Source: Mesorhizobium plurifarium
GTDB lineage: Bacteria; Pseudomonadota; Alphaproteobacteria; Rhizobiales; Rhizobiaceae
DNA: 64,000 nt
Assembly: GCA_000824785.1 (NCBI GenBank)
Contig: CCNB01000003.1
Coordinates: 222,332-286,331, forward strand
Direction of reading: 5' to 3'
Shown here: positions 8,334 to 16,851 of the stretch, piece by piece
How the letters are laid out: every line of letters begins with the position of its first letter
Numbering within the stretch: the stretch's first letter is position 1
Made by a program: the position numbers and the translations under genes
Notes under the pieces: model-generated
What the model was told of the DNA's origin: nothing
What the model saw: only the letters and a program-made list of their open reading frames with translations
The model's database searches: none

Positions 8334-9236
8334 ATGACCATCGGGAAAATTTCGCGCTCCGTCGTTGCCGTGCGCGCCATGGTGCCGGACGACGCTTTCA
8401 CCGCTAATGCGCTGGGCACGCGCCGCGAAGGCAGCGGCGTGGTGATCCGCGACAATGGGCTGGTGCTCACCATCGGCTACCTCATCACCGAGGCCGAGGA
8501 GGTGTGGCTGACCGACCAGGACGGCCGCGTGGTCGCGGCCCACGCGCTGGCCTACGACCAGGAGACCGGTTTCGGCCTCGTCCAGGCGCTGGCGCCGCTC
8601 GGCCTGCCGCCCGTCCAGTTCGGCAACGCCAGGAAGGCCAATATCGGCGATGCCGTGACGCTCGCCGACGGCATCGGCCAGCAGGTCGATGCGCATATCG
8701 TCACTAAGCAGGAATTCGCCGGCTACTGGGAATATCTGATCGACGAGGCGATCTTCACGGCGCCCGCGCATCCGTCCTGGGGCGGTGCCGCGCTGTTCGA
8801 CGGCGACGGCAAGCTGCTCGGTGTCGGTTCGCTGCGCCTGCAGATGAGCCGGGCCGGCGAGGTCGCCGACATCAACATGGTGGTGCCCATCGACCTTTTG
8901 ACGCCGATCCTCGACGATCTCATCAAGCGCGGCCAGACCGCGACGGCGCCGCGCCCTTGGCTCGGCGCCTTCTCGGCCGAGTCGAACGGCATGGTGGTGG
9001 TGATGAGCGTGGCGGAAGGTGGCCCGGCCGCCAAGGCGGGCCTGCGTCAGGGCGACATCATCTCCGACGTGCGCGACGGCGAGGTAGACGGTCTGGCGGA
9101 TTTCTACAGAAAGCTCTGGCAGAACCCGGCCGGCTCGGAAATACCGCTGCGCGTCGTGCGCGACGGCCGCGAGACCTGGCTGCGCGTCAAATCCGCCGAC
9201 CGCAATTCCTTTCTGAAAAAGCCGCAACTCCAATAG
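8334..9236 (+). CDS. HtrA/DegP-like protein lacking the catalytic triad, with C-terminal PDZ
   Basis: A 300-residue protein with a chymotrypsin-like HtrA domain (about 1-200) and a PDZ domain (about 205-290, GGPAAKAGLRQGDIIS). Against the HtrA consensus the three catalytic positions are changed. His of TNxHVV reads Tyr49 in LTIGYLI, Asp of TDLAVL reads Gly79 in ETGFGLV, and Ser of GNSGGP reads Trp149 in PSWGGA. It is therefore probably a non-proteolytic binding or scaffold protein. No signal peptide is seen, so it seems cytoplasmic. ATG 8334 is preceded by AGGATGGA; ATG 8319 is an alternative start. A LysR gene follows after 13 bases. Confidence 0.8.
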   Translation: MTIGKISRSVVAVRAMVPDDAFTANALGTRREGSGVVIRDNGLVLTIGYLITEAEEVWLTDQDGRVVAAHALAYDQETGFGLVQALAPLGLPPVQFGNARKANIGDAVTLADGIGQQVDAHIVTKQEFAGYWEYLIDEAIFTAPAHPSWGGAALFDGDGKLLGVGSLRLQMSRAGEVADINMVVPIDLLTPILDDLIKRGQTATAPRPWLGAFSAESNGMVVVMSVAEGGPAAKAGLRQGDIISDVRDGEVDGLADFYRKLWQNPAGSEIPLRVVRDGRETWLRVKSADRNSFLKKPQLQ

Positions 9237-9249
9237 GTTCGGCGCCCTT

Positions 9250-10191
9250 ATGCATCCCAGGCTGCTGAAAACCTTTCTGGCGGTCGCGCGCACCCGCAAC
9301 GTCACGCGCGCGGCGCAACAGGTCAATCTCGCGCAGTCGAGCGTCAGCGACCAGATCCAGGCGCTGGAAACCGAGCTGGGCGCCAACCTCTTCACCCGCT
9401 CGCGGCAGGGGCTTACCCTGACGCCGGCCGGCGAGGCGCTGAAACCCTATGCCGAGGACCTGCTGGCGCTCGCCGACGATGCCCGCGCCGTCATCGATGC
9501 CACCAAAGCCGAGGCGGCCGGCAGCCTGTCGATCGGCGCCCTGGAGACGATCGCCTCGGCAAGGCTTGCCGGCTGGCTCGCCGGTTTCCGCGCCGCGCAT
9601 GCCGGCATCGACATCAAGCTTAAGGTGGCCGGCAGCGGCGAGTTGCTGCGCCGGCTGGAGGACGGCGAGATCGACGTCGCTCTCTGCTTCGAGCGGTCCA
9701 ATATCGGTGAGCCGGACCTGCGCTTTGCCAGGCGCGTCGTGGCGGCCGAGCCGCTTGCGCTGATCGTGCCGCCCGGCGACAACCGCGCGGATGTCGATCT
9801 GGCGGCGCTGGCCGAGAAGCACTTCGTCGCCACCGAGACCGGTTGCGTCTACCGGGCCATGGTCGACAAGGCGTTTGCCGAAGCGGGCCTGGGCAAACCT
9901 AGCCTCGCCGCCGAAGCAGGCAGCATCGATGCCATCGCCGGCCTGGTGGCGGCCGGCGCCGGCTTTGGCCTCGTGCCGCGGCTCGCGGTCGCTGCCGCGA
10001 TCGACCGCGGCGAGGTTGCCGAACTTGCCTGGCCCGGCCCGGTCCGCTCGGCGGACGTCGTGATGATCTGGCGCCGCCGGCGCGTCCAGCCGCCGGCGCT
10101 GAAGGCGCTGCTCACCGCTGTGGGGGAGGGCTTCGTCCCGGTCAAATCAGACGGTGCCCGCCCTCGACATGCAGCGTCTCTCCCGTCGTGA
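9250..10191 (+). CDS. LysR-family transcriptional regulator
   Basis: A 313-residue LTTR with an N-terminal winged helix-turn-helix (residues 2-60: FLAVARTRNVTRAAQQ then SSVSDQIQALETELG) and a periplasmic-binding-like effector domain from about 90 to 295. Its 3' end overlaps the 3' end of the opposite-strand SDR gene by about 50 bases, so the two genes are tail to tail. Target unknown; LysR regulators often control an adjacent gene, and here the SDR or the HtrA-like gene are the nearest candidates. Confidence 0.88.
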   Translation: MHPRLLKTFLAVARTRNVTRAAQQVNLAQSSVSDQIQALETELGANLFTRSRQGLTLTPAGEALKPYAEDLLALADDARAVIDATKAEAAGSLSIGALETIASARLAGWLAGFRAAHAGIDIKLKVAGSGELLRRLEDGEIDVALCFERSNIGEPDLRFARRVVAAEPLALIVPPGDNRADVDLAALAEKHFVATETGCVYRAMVDKAFAEAGLGKPSLAAEAGSIDAIAGLVAAGAGFGLVPRLAVAAAIDRGEVAELAWPGPVRSADVVMIWRRRRVQPPALKALLTAVGEGFVPVKSDGARPRHAASLPS

Positions 10192-10870
10192 AGCCATTGC
10201 CGATCAGGAAGCGGATCGCGTCGGCGATGTCCTCGGGCCTTCCGACCCGCCCCGCAGGCAAGCGCTTCGCCATCGCGGCAAGCGTCTCGTTCTTCGCATC
10301 GCCAACGACGAACCCCCAGATCGGCGTGTCGACCCAACCCGGCGAGACGGCGTTGACGCGGATCGGCGCCAGCTCGACGGCCAAAGCCCGCACCAGCCCT
10401 TCCAGCGCCGCGTTGACCGCGGCGACCACCGAGCCGCGCGCCGCCGGCCTGTAGGCGGCAATGCCCGAGACGAAGGTGAGCGAACCGGACGGAGGCAGTA
10501 TCGGCGCTCCATGCTTGGCAAGCAGCAGCGGTCCGTAGAACTTGCTTTCCACCACACGCTGCGCGGCTGAAAGCTCGACCTCGGGCAGCAGCCGGTAGGC
10601 GCCCTCGATTGCAGCGGCGGTGCTGACGATATGGTCGAGCCGGCCGATGCGCTGAAACAGTGCGGCGACCTCATCCTCGCGGCCGATGTCGGCCACCGCC
10701 GTTTCAAGCGTGTCCCGACGGCCGAGCGCTTCCCGCGCCGCGCTCAGCTTCGCTTCGCCGCGCCCGGCGATGATGACGTGCGCGCCTTCCGCGAGGCACT
10801 GTCTGGCGAGCGCCAGCCCCATGCCCGAACTGCCGCCGACGATAAGGATTCTTTGCTTGTCCATGTCCAT
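10142..10870 (-). CDS. SDR-fold protein without the YxxxK catalytic pair
   Basis: A 242-residue short-chain dehydrogenase/reductase fold protein. The cofactor glycine motif is GGSSGMG (12-18), the catalytic-type Ser is Ser135 in FVSGIA, and the end (ITGETLHVEGG-like) matches the family. The canonical Tyr-x-x-x-Lys is absent: by alignment of AAVNAALEGLVRALA with the usual SKAALEGL, Tyr is Val149 and Lys is Asn153. It may be a divergent enzyme or a regulator that binds a nucleotide. Two start codons lie six bases apart (10870 and 10864); the second has the better spacing to AGGAAAGG. Confidence 0.8.
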   Translation of the reverse strand: MDMDKQRILIVGGSSGMGLALARQCLAEGAHVIIAGRGEAKLSAAREALGRRDTLETAVADIGREDEVAALFQRIGRLDHIVSTAAAIEGAYRLLPEVELSAAQRVVESKFYGPLLLAKHGAPILPPSGSLTFVSGIAAYRPAARGSVVAAVNAALEGLVRALAVELAPIRVNAVSPGWVDTPIWGFVVGDAKNETLAAMAKRLPAGRVGRPEDIADAIRFLIGNGFTTGETLHVEGGHRLI

Positions 10871-11197
10871 ACCTTTCCTTTGCATGGAGAGGGTTTGGCA
10901 GGTCGCAGCGCGAAGCGGAAACGGAAGAAACCGATGGCGCCATCGGAAACTCCGATGGCGAAGCCGACGGGCTCGCCGGCTGCCAGCGCAGGCTCTGGCA
11001 TAAACGGTCGCGAGAACCTGGCCGCGCGGGAACCCGGCTCCTCGCGGTCCTGCGCGAGGAAACCGCAATTTCGGCAGCCTTGACTTGGGCGCTGCCCGTT
11101 CCAGATGCACAGTACGGGCTCCGAGTTCATGCATTGCGCGCACTCCTGATCGTCGACGTATTTCAGGCTGACGAATGCCCGCCGAAAGGAGATATCT
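10871..11197. other. Divergent upstream region
   Basis: 327 bases between the leftward SDR gene and the rightward amino-acid ABC operon. No gene could be supported. A minus-strand frame through 11050-11170 encodes two CxxC pairs but has no ribosome site and overlaps the ABC gene start (see rejected items). Confidence 0.4.
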
Positions 11198-12013
11198 GTG
11201 AACAACAAGTCGCTTATCATGCTGGCCACGTCGCTGGTTTCCGGCCTCCTATTCTCGTTCGGCGCAACGCCCATGGCGGCGGCGCAAAGTGCTGCAACCA
11301 ACATAGTGGTCGGCGCCGACACGACCTTCCCGCCATTCGAGACCGAGACGAATGGCGAGGTCACGGGCTTCGACATCGACATGATCAAGGCGATCGCCAA
11401 GGCCGAGGACATGACGGTCAGCCTGAAAACGCTGCCGTTCAACGGCATCATCCCAAGCCTGCAGGCCGGCTCGATCGATGCCGCGGTTGCAGGGATAACC
11501 ATCAAGACCAGCCGCATGCAGAACGTCGATTTCAGCGACGCCTACTATAAATCCGGCTTGTCGGTGCTGGTGAAGAAGGACTCCGGCATCAAGGGCTTCG
11601 ACGACCTCAAGGGCCATGTGGTCGCCACCAAGAAGGCAACCTCGTCCGTCGATTATCTGACCAGCCACGGCTTCGCGGCGGATTATGTGAAGCAGTTCCA
11701 GAGCATCGATGCCGCCTACCAGGCGCTCGAGACCGGCGGCGCGGACGCGGTCATCTTCGACAATCCCGTCAACGTCAACTTCAAGGCCGGCCACGACAAT
11801 GTCGAGACCGTCGGCCCGCTGCTGACCGGCGAATATTACGGCATCGCCATCAGCAAGCAGAAGCCGGAGCTGGTCGAGAAGATCAATGCCGGCCTCGCCA
11901 AGATCAAGCAGAACGGTGAATACCAGAAGCTTTTCGAGAAATATTTTGGAGGCGACACCAGCGGCGTCGTCAATGAGGTGCAAAAACCGGCCTCCGTTGC
12001 GATTTCGGGCTGA
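11198..12013 (+). CDS. Amino-acid ABC transporter, periplasmic binding protein
   Basis: A 271-residue family 3 solute-binding protein. It has a signal peptide of about 30 residues, then the family opening NIVVGADTTFPPFETETNGEVTGFDIDM and the later DAAVAGITIKTSRMQNVDFSDAYY, typical of polar/glutamine-type amino-acid binders. It is first in a three-gene operon with a permease and an ATPase. The GTG start at 11198 is supported by AAAGGAGA upstream. The ligand cannot be read from sequence. Confidence 0.9.
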   Translation: MNNKSLIMLATSLVSGLLFSFGATPMAAAQSAATNIVVGADTTFPPFETETNGEVTGFDIDMIKAIAKAEDMTVSLKTLPFNGIIPSLQAGSIDAAVAGITIKTSRMQNVDFSDAYYKSGLSVLVKKDSGIKGFDDLKGHVVATKKATSSVDYLTSHGFAADYVKQFQSIDAAYQALETGGADAVIFDNPVNVNFKAGHDNVETVGPLLTGEYYGIAISKQKPELVEKINAGLAKIKQNGEYQKLFEKYFGGDTSGVVNEVQKPASVAISG

Positions 12014-12143
12014 GGACCGTTCGGATCGACCGAACGACGGATTCCCTCAGCTTCCCGGCCTGTCCGGCCGGAGGGAGCGCATGGCGCGAGCCATGCGCAC
12101 CGCCGGCGAGGCAGGCGGGAAATAGCATTCCAAGGCACGGTCC

Positions 12144-12812
12144 ATGGGCTCGATCTGGCAAAACCTACCCGTCATCCTTGATGGCCTGCGGCTCACCATC
12201 CAGTATTCGATCGTCGCTATCCTCCTGATGGTGGTCATCGGCCTGTTCGCGGCGCTGATGCGCCTGTCGACAATCGCGCCGCTGCGCTGGATCGCCACCG
12301 GCTATGTCGAGATTTTTCGATCCACCCCGCTGTTGGTGCAGCTTTTCTTCATCGTGCTCGGCCTGCCGGCGATCCTGCCCGTCAACCAGTGGTTCGGTCA
12401 GCTCACCTATCCCATCCTCGCCGCCGCCTTCACGCTCAGCCTCAACGAGGGCGCCTATGTCACCGAGATCATTCGCGCCGGCATTCTCGGCGTCGACCGG
12501 GGCCAGAAGGAGGCGGCGCAGTCGATCGCCATGAACGGCTTCCAGACGATGCGCTATATCGTCCTGCCCCAGGCGTTCAAGCGGATGATTCCGCCGCTGG
12601 TCAACCAGGCTGCGCAAACGATCAAGGACACCTCGCTGCTGGCGCCGGTCGGCATCGCCGAGCTGGTCTACAAGGGCGAGATCGTGATCGCCGAGACCTT
12701 CGCGTCCTTCGCCATCTGGGGGCTGATCGCCGCCCTCTACTTCGTCCTCATCTTCTCGCTGTCGAAGTTCTCGTCCTACCTGGAGAGGAGGCTTCAAGTT
12801 GATAAACGTTAA
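12144..12812 (+). CDS. Amino-acid ABC transporter permease
   Basis: A 222-residue inner-membrane permease of the HisMQ/GlnP type with about five transmembrane segments. The family's ATPase-contact loop (EAA motif) is seen as [22 protein letters not shown]. It overlaps the downstream ATPase gene by 14 bases, showing translational coupling. A 130-base spacer separates it from the binding-protein gene and contains GC-rich palindromic sequence, a common way to give the binding protein more transcript than the membrane parts. Confidence 0.9.
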   Translation: MGSIWQNLPVILDGLRLTIQYSIVAILLMVVIGLFAALMRLSTIAPLRWIATGYVEIFRSTPLLVQLFFIVLGLPAILPVNQWFGQLTYPILAAAFTLSLNEGAYVTEIIRAGILGVDRGQKEAAQSIAMNGFQTMRYIVLPQAFKRMIPPLVNQAAQTIKDTSLLAPVGIAELVYKGEIVIAETFASFAIWGLIAALYFVLIFSLSKFSSYLERRLQVDKR

Positions 12813-13521
12813 GGACCTTCACAAGTCCTTCGGCCACAACGAGATCCTCAAGGGGATAACCACCCATGTGGAGGAAAAGGAGGTCGTCGTCGTCATCGGC
12901 CCGTCGGGAAGCGGCAAAAGCACGTTCCTGCGCTGCCTGAACGGGTTGGAGAAGGCAACCAGCGGCGAGATCGAAATCGCTGGCATGGTGCTGACCGATC
13001 CGAAGACGAACATCCACCAGCTGCGCCAGCATGTCGGCATGGTGTTCCAGCAGTTCAACCTGTTCAAGCACCTGACCATTCTGGAGAACGTCACGATCGG
13101 CCCGCGCAAGGTCAAGAAGATCCCTGTCGAGGAGGCCAACAGGGTCGCGCGCGAATTGCTGGCCAAGGTCGGCCTCGTCGGCAAGGAACAAAGTTACCCC
13201 GACGAGCTTTCCGGCGGCCAGCAGCAGCGCGTGGCGATCGCGCGCTCCCTGGCGATGGGACCGGCGGTCATGCTCTTCGACGAGCCGACCTCTGCGCTCG
13301 ATCCCGAAATGGTGGGCGAGGTGCTTCAGGTCATGAAGACCCTCGCCGTCGAGGGCATGACGATGGTCGTCGTCACCCATGAGATGGGTTTTGCCCGCGA
13401 GGTCGGGCACCGGGTGATCTTCATGGATGACGGCATGATCGTCGAGGAGGGGGCGCCGAAGGCGCTTTTCTCGGATCCGCAGAGGGAGCGCACGAAGAGC
13501 TTCCTGGCGAAGATCCTGTAG
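12799..13521 (+). CDS. Amino-acid ABC transporter ATP-binding protein
   Basis: A 240-residue ABC ATPase of the GlnQ/HisP type. It has Walker [11 protein letters not shown]-loop VFQQFNLF, signature [17 protein letters not shown], Walker [12 protein letters not shown] and switch His in VVTHEMGFA. It starts at TTG 12799 inside the permease gene, with GGAGG in front. It completes the transporter with the two upstream genes. Confidence 0.92.
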   Translation: MINVKDLHKSFGHNEILKGITTHVEEKEVVVVIGPSGSGKSTFLRCLNGLEKATSGEIEIAGMVLTDPKTNIHQLRQHVGMVFQQFNLFKHLTILENVTIGPRKVKKIPVEEANRVARELLAKVGLVGKEQSYPDELSGGQQQRVAIARSLAMGPAVMLFDEPTSALDPEMVGEVLQVMKTLAVEGMTMVVVTHEMGFAREVGHRVIFMDDGMIVEEGAPKALFSDPQRERTKSFLAKIL

Positions 13522-13654
13522 CGCCAGACCGCCGGATTCCCCTCCATCGGCCTTAGTGCCTGCTTCTGCTGACAGAAACTGGCAACAGAGGAGGCTACAT
13601 GGGCCGCGGAATCGGCGAGACTGTCTCCCGGTCAGCAATGCGGCAGAGGTGGCG

Positions 13655-14251
13655 ATGGCCCCGATCAAGGTCGATCCGGACAAGGTGCGCGAGTTCCGCG
13701 ATGCCGACAGCTTCTATGCGTGGCTGGCCGAAAACCATGCCGGCGAAAGCGAGATCTGGATCAAGGTTCACAAGGTCGGCTCGGGGCTACCATCGATCAC
13801 GCCGAAGGAAGCGATCGACGTCGTGCTTTGCTTCGGCTGGATCGACGCGGTTCGCAAATCGCTCGACGACAAGAGTTTCCTGCAGCGCTACACGCCGCGC
13901 GGCAGGAAAAGCATCTGGAGCAAGATCAACATCGACAATGTCGCGCGCCTGATCGAGGCGGGCCGCATGACCGAGCATGGCCTGCGCGAGGTCGACGCCG
14001 CCAAGGCCGACGGTCGCTGGGACCGCGCTTATGCCGGCTCGAGGGAGATGACCATCCCGCCCGACCTGCAGGCAGCAATCGATGCCGAGCCGAAGGCGAA
14101 AGCGATGCTGGAGAAGCTCTCGGCGCAGAACCGCTTCGCGCTCGCTTTCCGCACCCAGAACATGAAGACCGAAGCGGGACGCAGGAAGAAGATCGCCGAT
14201 CTCGTCGCTATGCTGGCGCGTGGCGAAACGATCCACCCGCAGAAGAAGTAA
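13655..14251 (+). CDS. YdeI/OmpD-associated family protein
   Basis: A 198-residue cytoplasmic protein of the YdeI family (bacteriocin-protection/OmpD-associated domain). Recognisable parts are FYAWLAENHAGESEIWIKVHK, FGWIDAVRKSLDDKSFLQRYTPR, SIWSKINIDNVARLI and the family C-terminus AQNRFALAFRTQNMKTEAGR. Its biochemical role is unknown. ATG 13655 is chosen because AGAGGTGGCG lies just before it and it gives the family's usual N-terminus. A bidirectional hairpin follows its stop. Confidence 0.8.
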   Translation: MAPIKVDPDKVREFRDADSFYAWLAENHAGESEIWIKVHKVGSGLPSITPKEAIDVVLCFGWIDAVRKSLDDKSFLQRYTPRGRKSIWSKINIDNVARLIEAGRMTEHGLREVDAAKADGRWDRAYAGSREMTIPPDLQAAIDAEPKAKAMLEKLSAQNRFALAFRTQNMKTEAGRRKKIADLVAMLARGETIHPQKK

Positions 14252-14305
14252 GGGATGATCCCGGACCGTGGTTGCTGGTTTGCCCCACTGAGACCGCGAA
14301 CAAAA

Positions 14306-14332
14306 GACGCCGCCCTGAGGGAGGGCGGCGTC
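14306..14332. terminator. Bidirectional intrinsic terminator
   Basis: A perfect 11-bp stem GACGCCGCCCT / AGGGCGGCGTC with a five-base loop, preceded by AAAA and followed by TTC. On the minus strand the hairpin runs into TTTTG, so it can end the His/Lys-rich gene as well as the YdeI gene. Confidence 0.75.
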
Positions 14333-14409
14333 TTCGGGAAGCGATGATCCTGAACCCTTTGCAAGCGGTCCCGGATCATCCGGTCATGAAGTTCGAAACG
14401 TGTCGGGCC

Positions 14410-14751
14410 TTACGCGGCCTTCTTCGCAACATGCTTCTTCGCACGGTGCTTGCGCACGTGGTGCTTCTTCACGTGGTGCTTCTTGGCGTGATGCTTCGAG
14501 TGCTTCCTCACGTGATGATGCTTGCGAGCATGATGACGGTGATGCTTGCGGTGATGCTTCTTGTGCGGGCCGTTGGCGGCCGGCTTGGCGGCATCGGTCG
14601 CCGCCGGCTTCGCGGCTTCGGTGGTGGCAGCCGGAGCCGTGGTCGTCGCCGGAGCCGTGGTCGTCGTCGTGGTGGTCTGGGCATTGGCGGCCGGCACCGC
14701 GAAAGCGAGCGCGACGGCAAGGCCGAGTGCGGAAAGAAGGGTCTTTTTCAT
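14410..14751 (-). CDS. Exported His/Lys-rich repeat protein
   Basis: A 113-residue protein with a clear signal peptide (MKKTLLSALGLAVALAFA, cut after PAANA near residue 24). A Thr/Ala-rich linker of about 40 residues follows, then a C-terminal tail made almost only of Lys, His, Arg and Ala in units like KKHHVRKH. The tail could bind metals such as nickel, copper or zinc, or polyanions; this is inference from composition. ATG 14751 is preferred because AAGGA lies nine bases upstream and the signal peptide then begins correctly. No family is recognised. Confidence 0.7.
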   Translation of the reverse strand: MKKTLLSALGLAVALAFAVPAANAQTTTTTTTAPATTTAPAATTEAAKPAATDAAKPAANGPHKKHHRKHHRHHARKHHHVRKHSKHHAKKHHVKKHHVRKHRAKKHVAKKAA

Positions 14752-15063
14752 AATCGGCAATCCTTGGGTTTAAGATCGATGTCTTTGTCGCGCGCCGCAA
14801 ATTCGGCTGCTCCGGTACCGCTTATGACAGCCGCTTTTTTCGCGAGTTTTTCCCGACTGTTGAATCTTGTTTCCAGATTGTGTCTGACGCTTTCCCTTGC
14901 GGAAAGAGATGGCCGCTTGCGATGAAGGCGACCGTGCATCCGGCTGGTTTGGAGGCAGGCCTTTCATGAGCCCGATCGCACGATGCGTGCGAATTGCGCG
15001 TCCTAATCATTCGATCCGATCGATGCCATCTTGCTGCCGACATACCGAACGGGAGCAGGAGCA
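14752..15063. other. Divergent upstream region
   Basis: 312 bases between the leftward His-rich gene and the rightward SDR pseudogene. No gene, repeat or RNA is seen. Confidence 0.4.
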
Positions 15064-15770
15064 ATGACCACCAACACAGATCACTCCGGCAAGGTGGCGC
15101 TCGTCACCGGCGGCAACCGGGGCATCGGCCTGGAAACGGCGCGCCAGCTTGCGGAACTCGGCTTCAGCGTCCTCATCGGCGTGCGTGATCTTGCCAAGGG
15201 CGAGGCAGCGGCGAAGACGCTTGGCGGCAAGGTCGAAGCCATCGAGCTGGATGTCGCCGCGCCCGAGGCGGCAGCCCGCGCCGCGGCCGAGGTCGAACGC
15301 CGGTTCGGACGGCTCGACGTTTTGGTCAACAACGCCGCCATCCACTACGACCCTTCGGCGCGGGCGCTCAAGCCCGACTGGACGGTGATCCGCGAGGCCT
15401 TCGAGACCAATGTCTTCGGCGCCTGGCGTGTGGCGGTGGCTTTCGCGCCGCTGCTTCGCGCCTCCGGTCACGGCCGGCTGGTCAACGTCTCGTCGGAAGG
15501 CGGCTCGCTCGCTTCGATGGCGCCGGCGCGCCGGCCTATTCGACCAGCAAGGCGACGCTCAACGCGCTGACCCGCATCCTGGCGGCCGAGCTGCGCGGCG
15601 CGGGCGTGCTGGTCAATTCGATCTGCCCCGGCTGGGTCGCGACCGACATGGGCGGTCCCGGCGGGCGCCCGGTCGAGAAAGGAGCGGCCGGCATCGTCTG
15701 GGCCGCGACCTTGCCCGACGATGGTCCGACCGGCGGCTTTTTCCGCGATGGCAAAAGGCTGCCGTGGTGA
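15064..15770 (+). pseudogene. SDR family oxidoreductase, frameshifted
   Basis: A short-chain dehydrogenase reading frame broken near 15520. The first frame gives VTGGNRGIGLETARQLAE, NNAAIHYD and VNVSSEGGS, then runs into an Arg/Pro-rich tail and a stop at 15568-15570. From about 15525 the next frame continues exactly where the family should: PAYSTSKATLNALTRILAAE with the YxxxK pair, then SICPGWVATDMGGP to a stop at 15768-15770. The total length is one base short of a multiple of three, which fits a single-base deletion, perhaps a lost G after ATGG at 15519-15522. It could also be a sequencing error. Confidence 0.8.
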
Positions 15771-15792
15771 GCAGGCATCGATGGGGCGGATA

Positions 15793-15835
15793 TTTCCCAA
15801 ATTGGGTAAATCCTTCTTGTTCCCGCTTTGGGAAA
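15793..15835. promoter_or_regulatory. Probable HigA operator pair
   Basis: TTTCCCAAATTGGGTAAA (15793-15810) is a near-perfect palindrome, and TTTGGGAAA (15827-15835) is the reverse complement of its left half. The pair sits 16-58 bases before the higB start. HigA antitoxins commonly autoregulate by binding such palindromes; here this is inference from position. Confidence 0.55.
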
Positions 15836-15850
15836 TGGCTATATGGGTGC

Positions 15851-16147
15851 ATGCAAATCGTCAGCAGGAAAGCGCTCGTCACCTTCTGGACAACGCACCC
15901 GCAATCAAAAATGCCGCTGACGGCCTGGTTCAATGCATCGAGCAAGGCCGAGTGGAAGGGACCGGCTGACATCAAGGAACAGTTCGGCACAAACGTCGAT
16001 TTCGTAGCTGACAATCGAGTGGTGTTCGACATTGCGGGCAACAAGTACCGGCTGATTGTGCATGTCAGCTATACGTTCAAGAGGGCGCTCATTAAGTTCG
16101 TCGGCACCCACGCGGAGTACGACAAGATAGACGCGGAGAAGGTGTGA
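15851..16147 (+). CDS. higB: HigB-type toxin (mRNA interferase family)
   Basis: A 98-residue toxin of the HigB family (RelE-like fold). Family features are SRKALVTFWTTHPQ at the start, LTAWFNASSKAEWKGPADIKEQF, RVVFDIAGNKYRLIVHVSY and IKFVGTHAEYDKIDA near the end. HigB toxins cleave mRNA on the ribosome. The ATG at 15851 gives the normal family start. Its stop overlaps the antitoxin start by one base (TGATG), the usual toxin-first arrangement of higBA. Confidence 0.88.
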   Translation: MQIVSRKALVTFWTTHPQSKMPLTAWFNASSKAEWKGPADIKEQFGTNVDFVADNRVVFDIAGNKYRLIVHVSYTFKRALIKFVGTHAEYDKIDAEKV

Positions 16148-16563
16148 TGGACAACATCCGACCCATCAGGAACGAAGCCGATTACGATTGGGCGATTGCG
16201 GAGATCACTCGCTATTTTGACAAGGAGCCGGTTCCCGGCACGCCTGACGCCGATCGTTTCGATGTTCTTGCTGAACTCATCGAAGCATACGAGGCAAAGA
16301 ACTACCCTATCGCGGAGACCGACCCGGTGGACGCGATCACTGCTCATATGGAGATGGCCAATCTCGGCAGGCACGCGCTGGTAAAGCTGCTCGGGTCAGC
16401 GTCGCGCGCATCTGAGATTCTAGCCCGCAAGCGAGCGCTGACGATGGATATGGCTTTCAAGCTCAATCGTGAATGGCATATCCCCGCAGAGGTTCTGATC
16501 GCCCCTTATCACTTGGCCGACCAGGGCAACAAAAAGCATAAAAAAGCCGCCGCTCGTGCTTGA
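16147..16563 (+). CDS. higA: HigA-type antitoxin
   Basis: A 138-residue antitoxin of the COG5499 HigA family. It opens IRPIRNEADYDWAIAEI and has FDVLAELIEAYEAKNYPI, then a C-terminal XRE-like helix-turn-helix around residues 75-125 (LVKLLGSASRASEILARKRALTMDMAFKLNREW). It should neutralise HigB and repress the operon through the palindromes at 15793-15835. The pair follows a broken SDR gene, so this may be an insertion-prone spot. Confidence 0.88.
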   Translation: MDNIRPIRNEADYDWAIAEITRYFDKEPVPGTPDADRFDVLAELIEAYEAKNYPIAETDPVDAITAHMEMANLGRHALVKLLGSASRASEILARKRALTMDMAFKLNREWHIPAEVLIAPYHLADQGNKKHKKAAARA

Positions 16564-16851
16564 TTGCCGAGGTATCTCATCCCCGTGCGACCGCCTCTTG
16601 GTCGTTTCCGGCAACTGGTCATCCCATTCATCCGCCATGCTACGAAAATAGCATTCCAGCCTCGCGAAATGTGATGCTAGGCTCGCGCCCGTGCACCCAA
16701 GGCACACTGCGGCGCAGTCCGCAGACAGGAGGGCCCGCAAGAGGAGGAGCGCAGAGCGGGATCGAGGCTCCAATCCAAAATCCGAAAGAACCATTGAACC
16801 ATCGCGAGGCCGCCGCGTTTCCTGTGGTTGGCCATCAGGGAGGAACCACCA

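Noticed and set aside
11050-11170. Minus-strand frame with two CxxC pairs (ECAQC and CRNC)
   Set aside because: No start or ribosome site was found and it overlaps the start of the ABC binding-protein gene; probably chance.
13720-14925. 401-codon plus-strand frame across the YdeI and His-rich genes
   Set aside because: It crosses a strong terminator hairpin and two better-supported genes in other frames.
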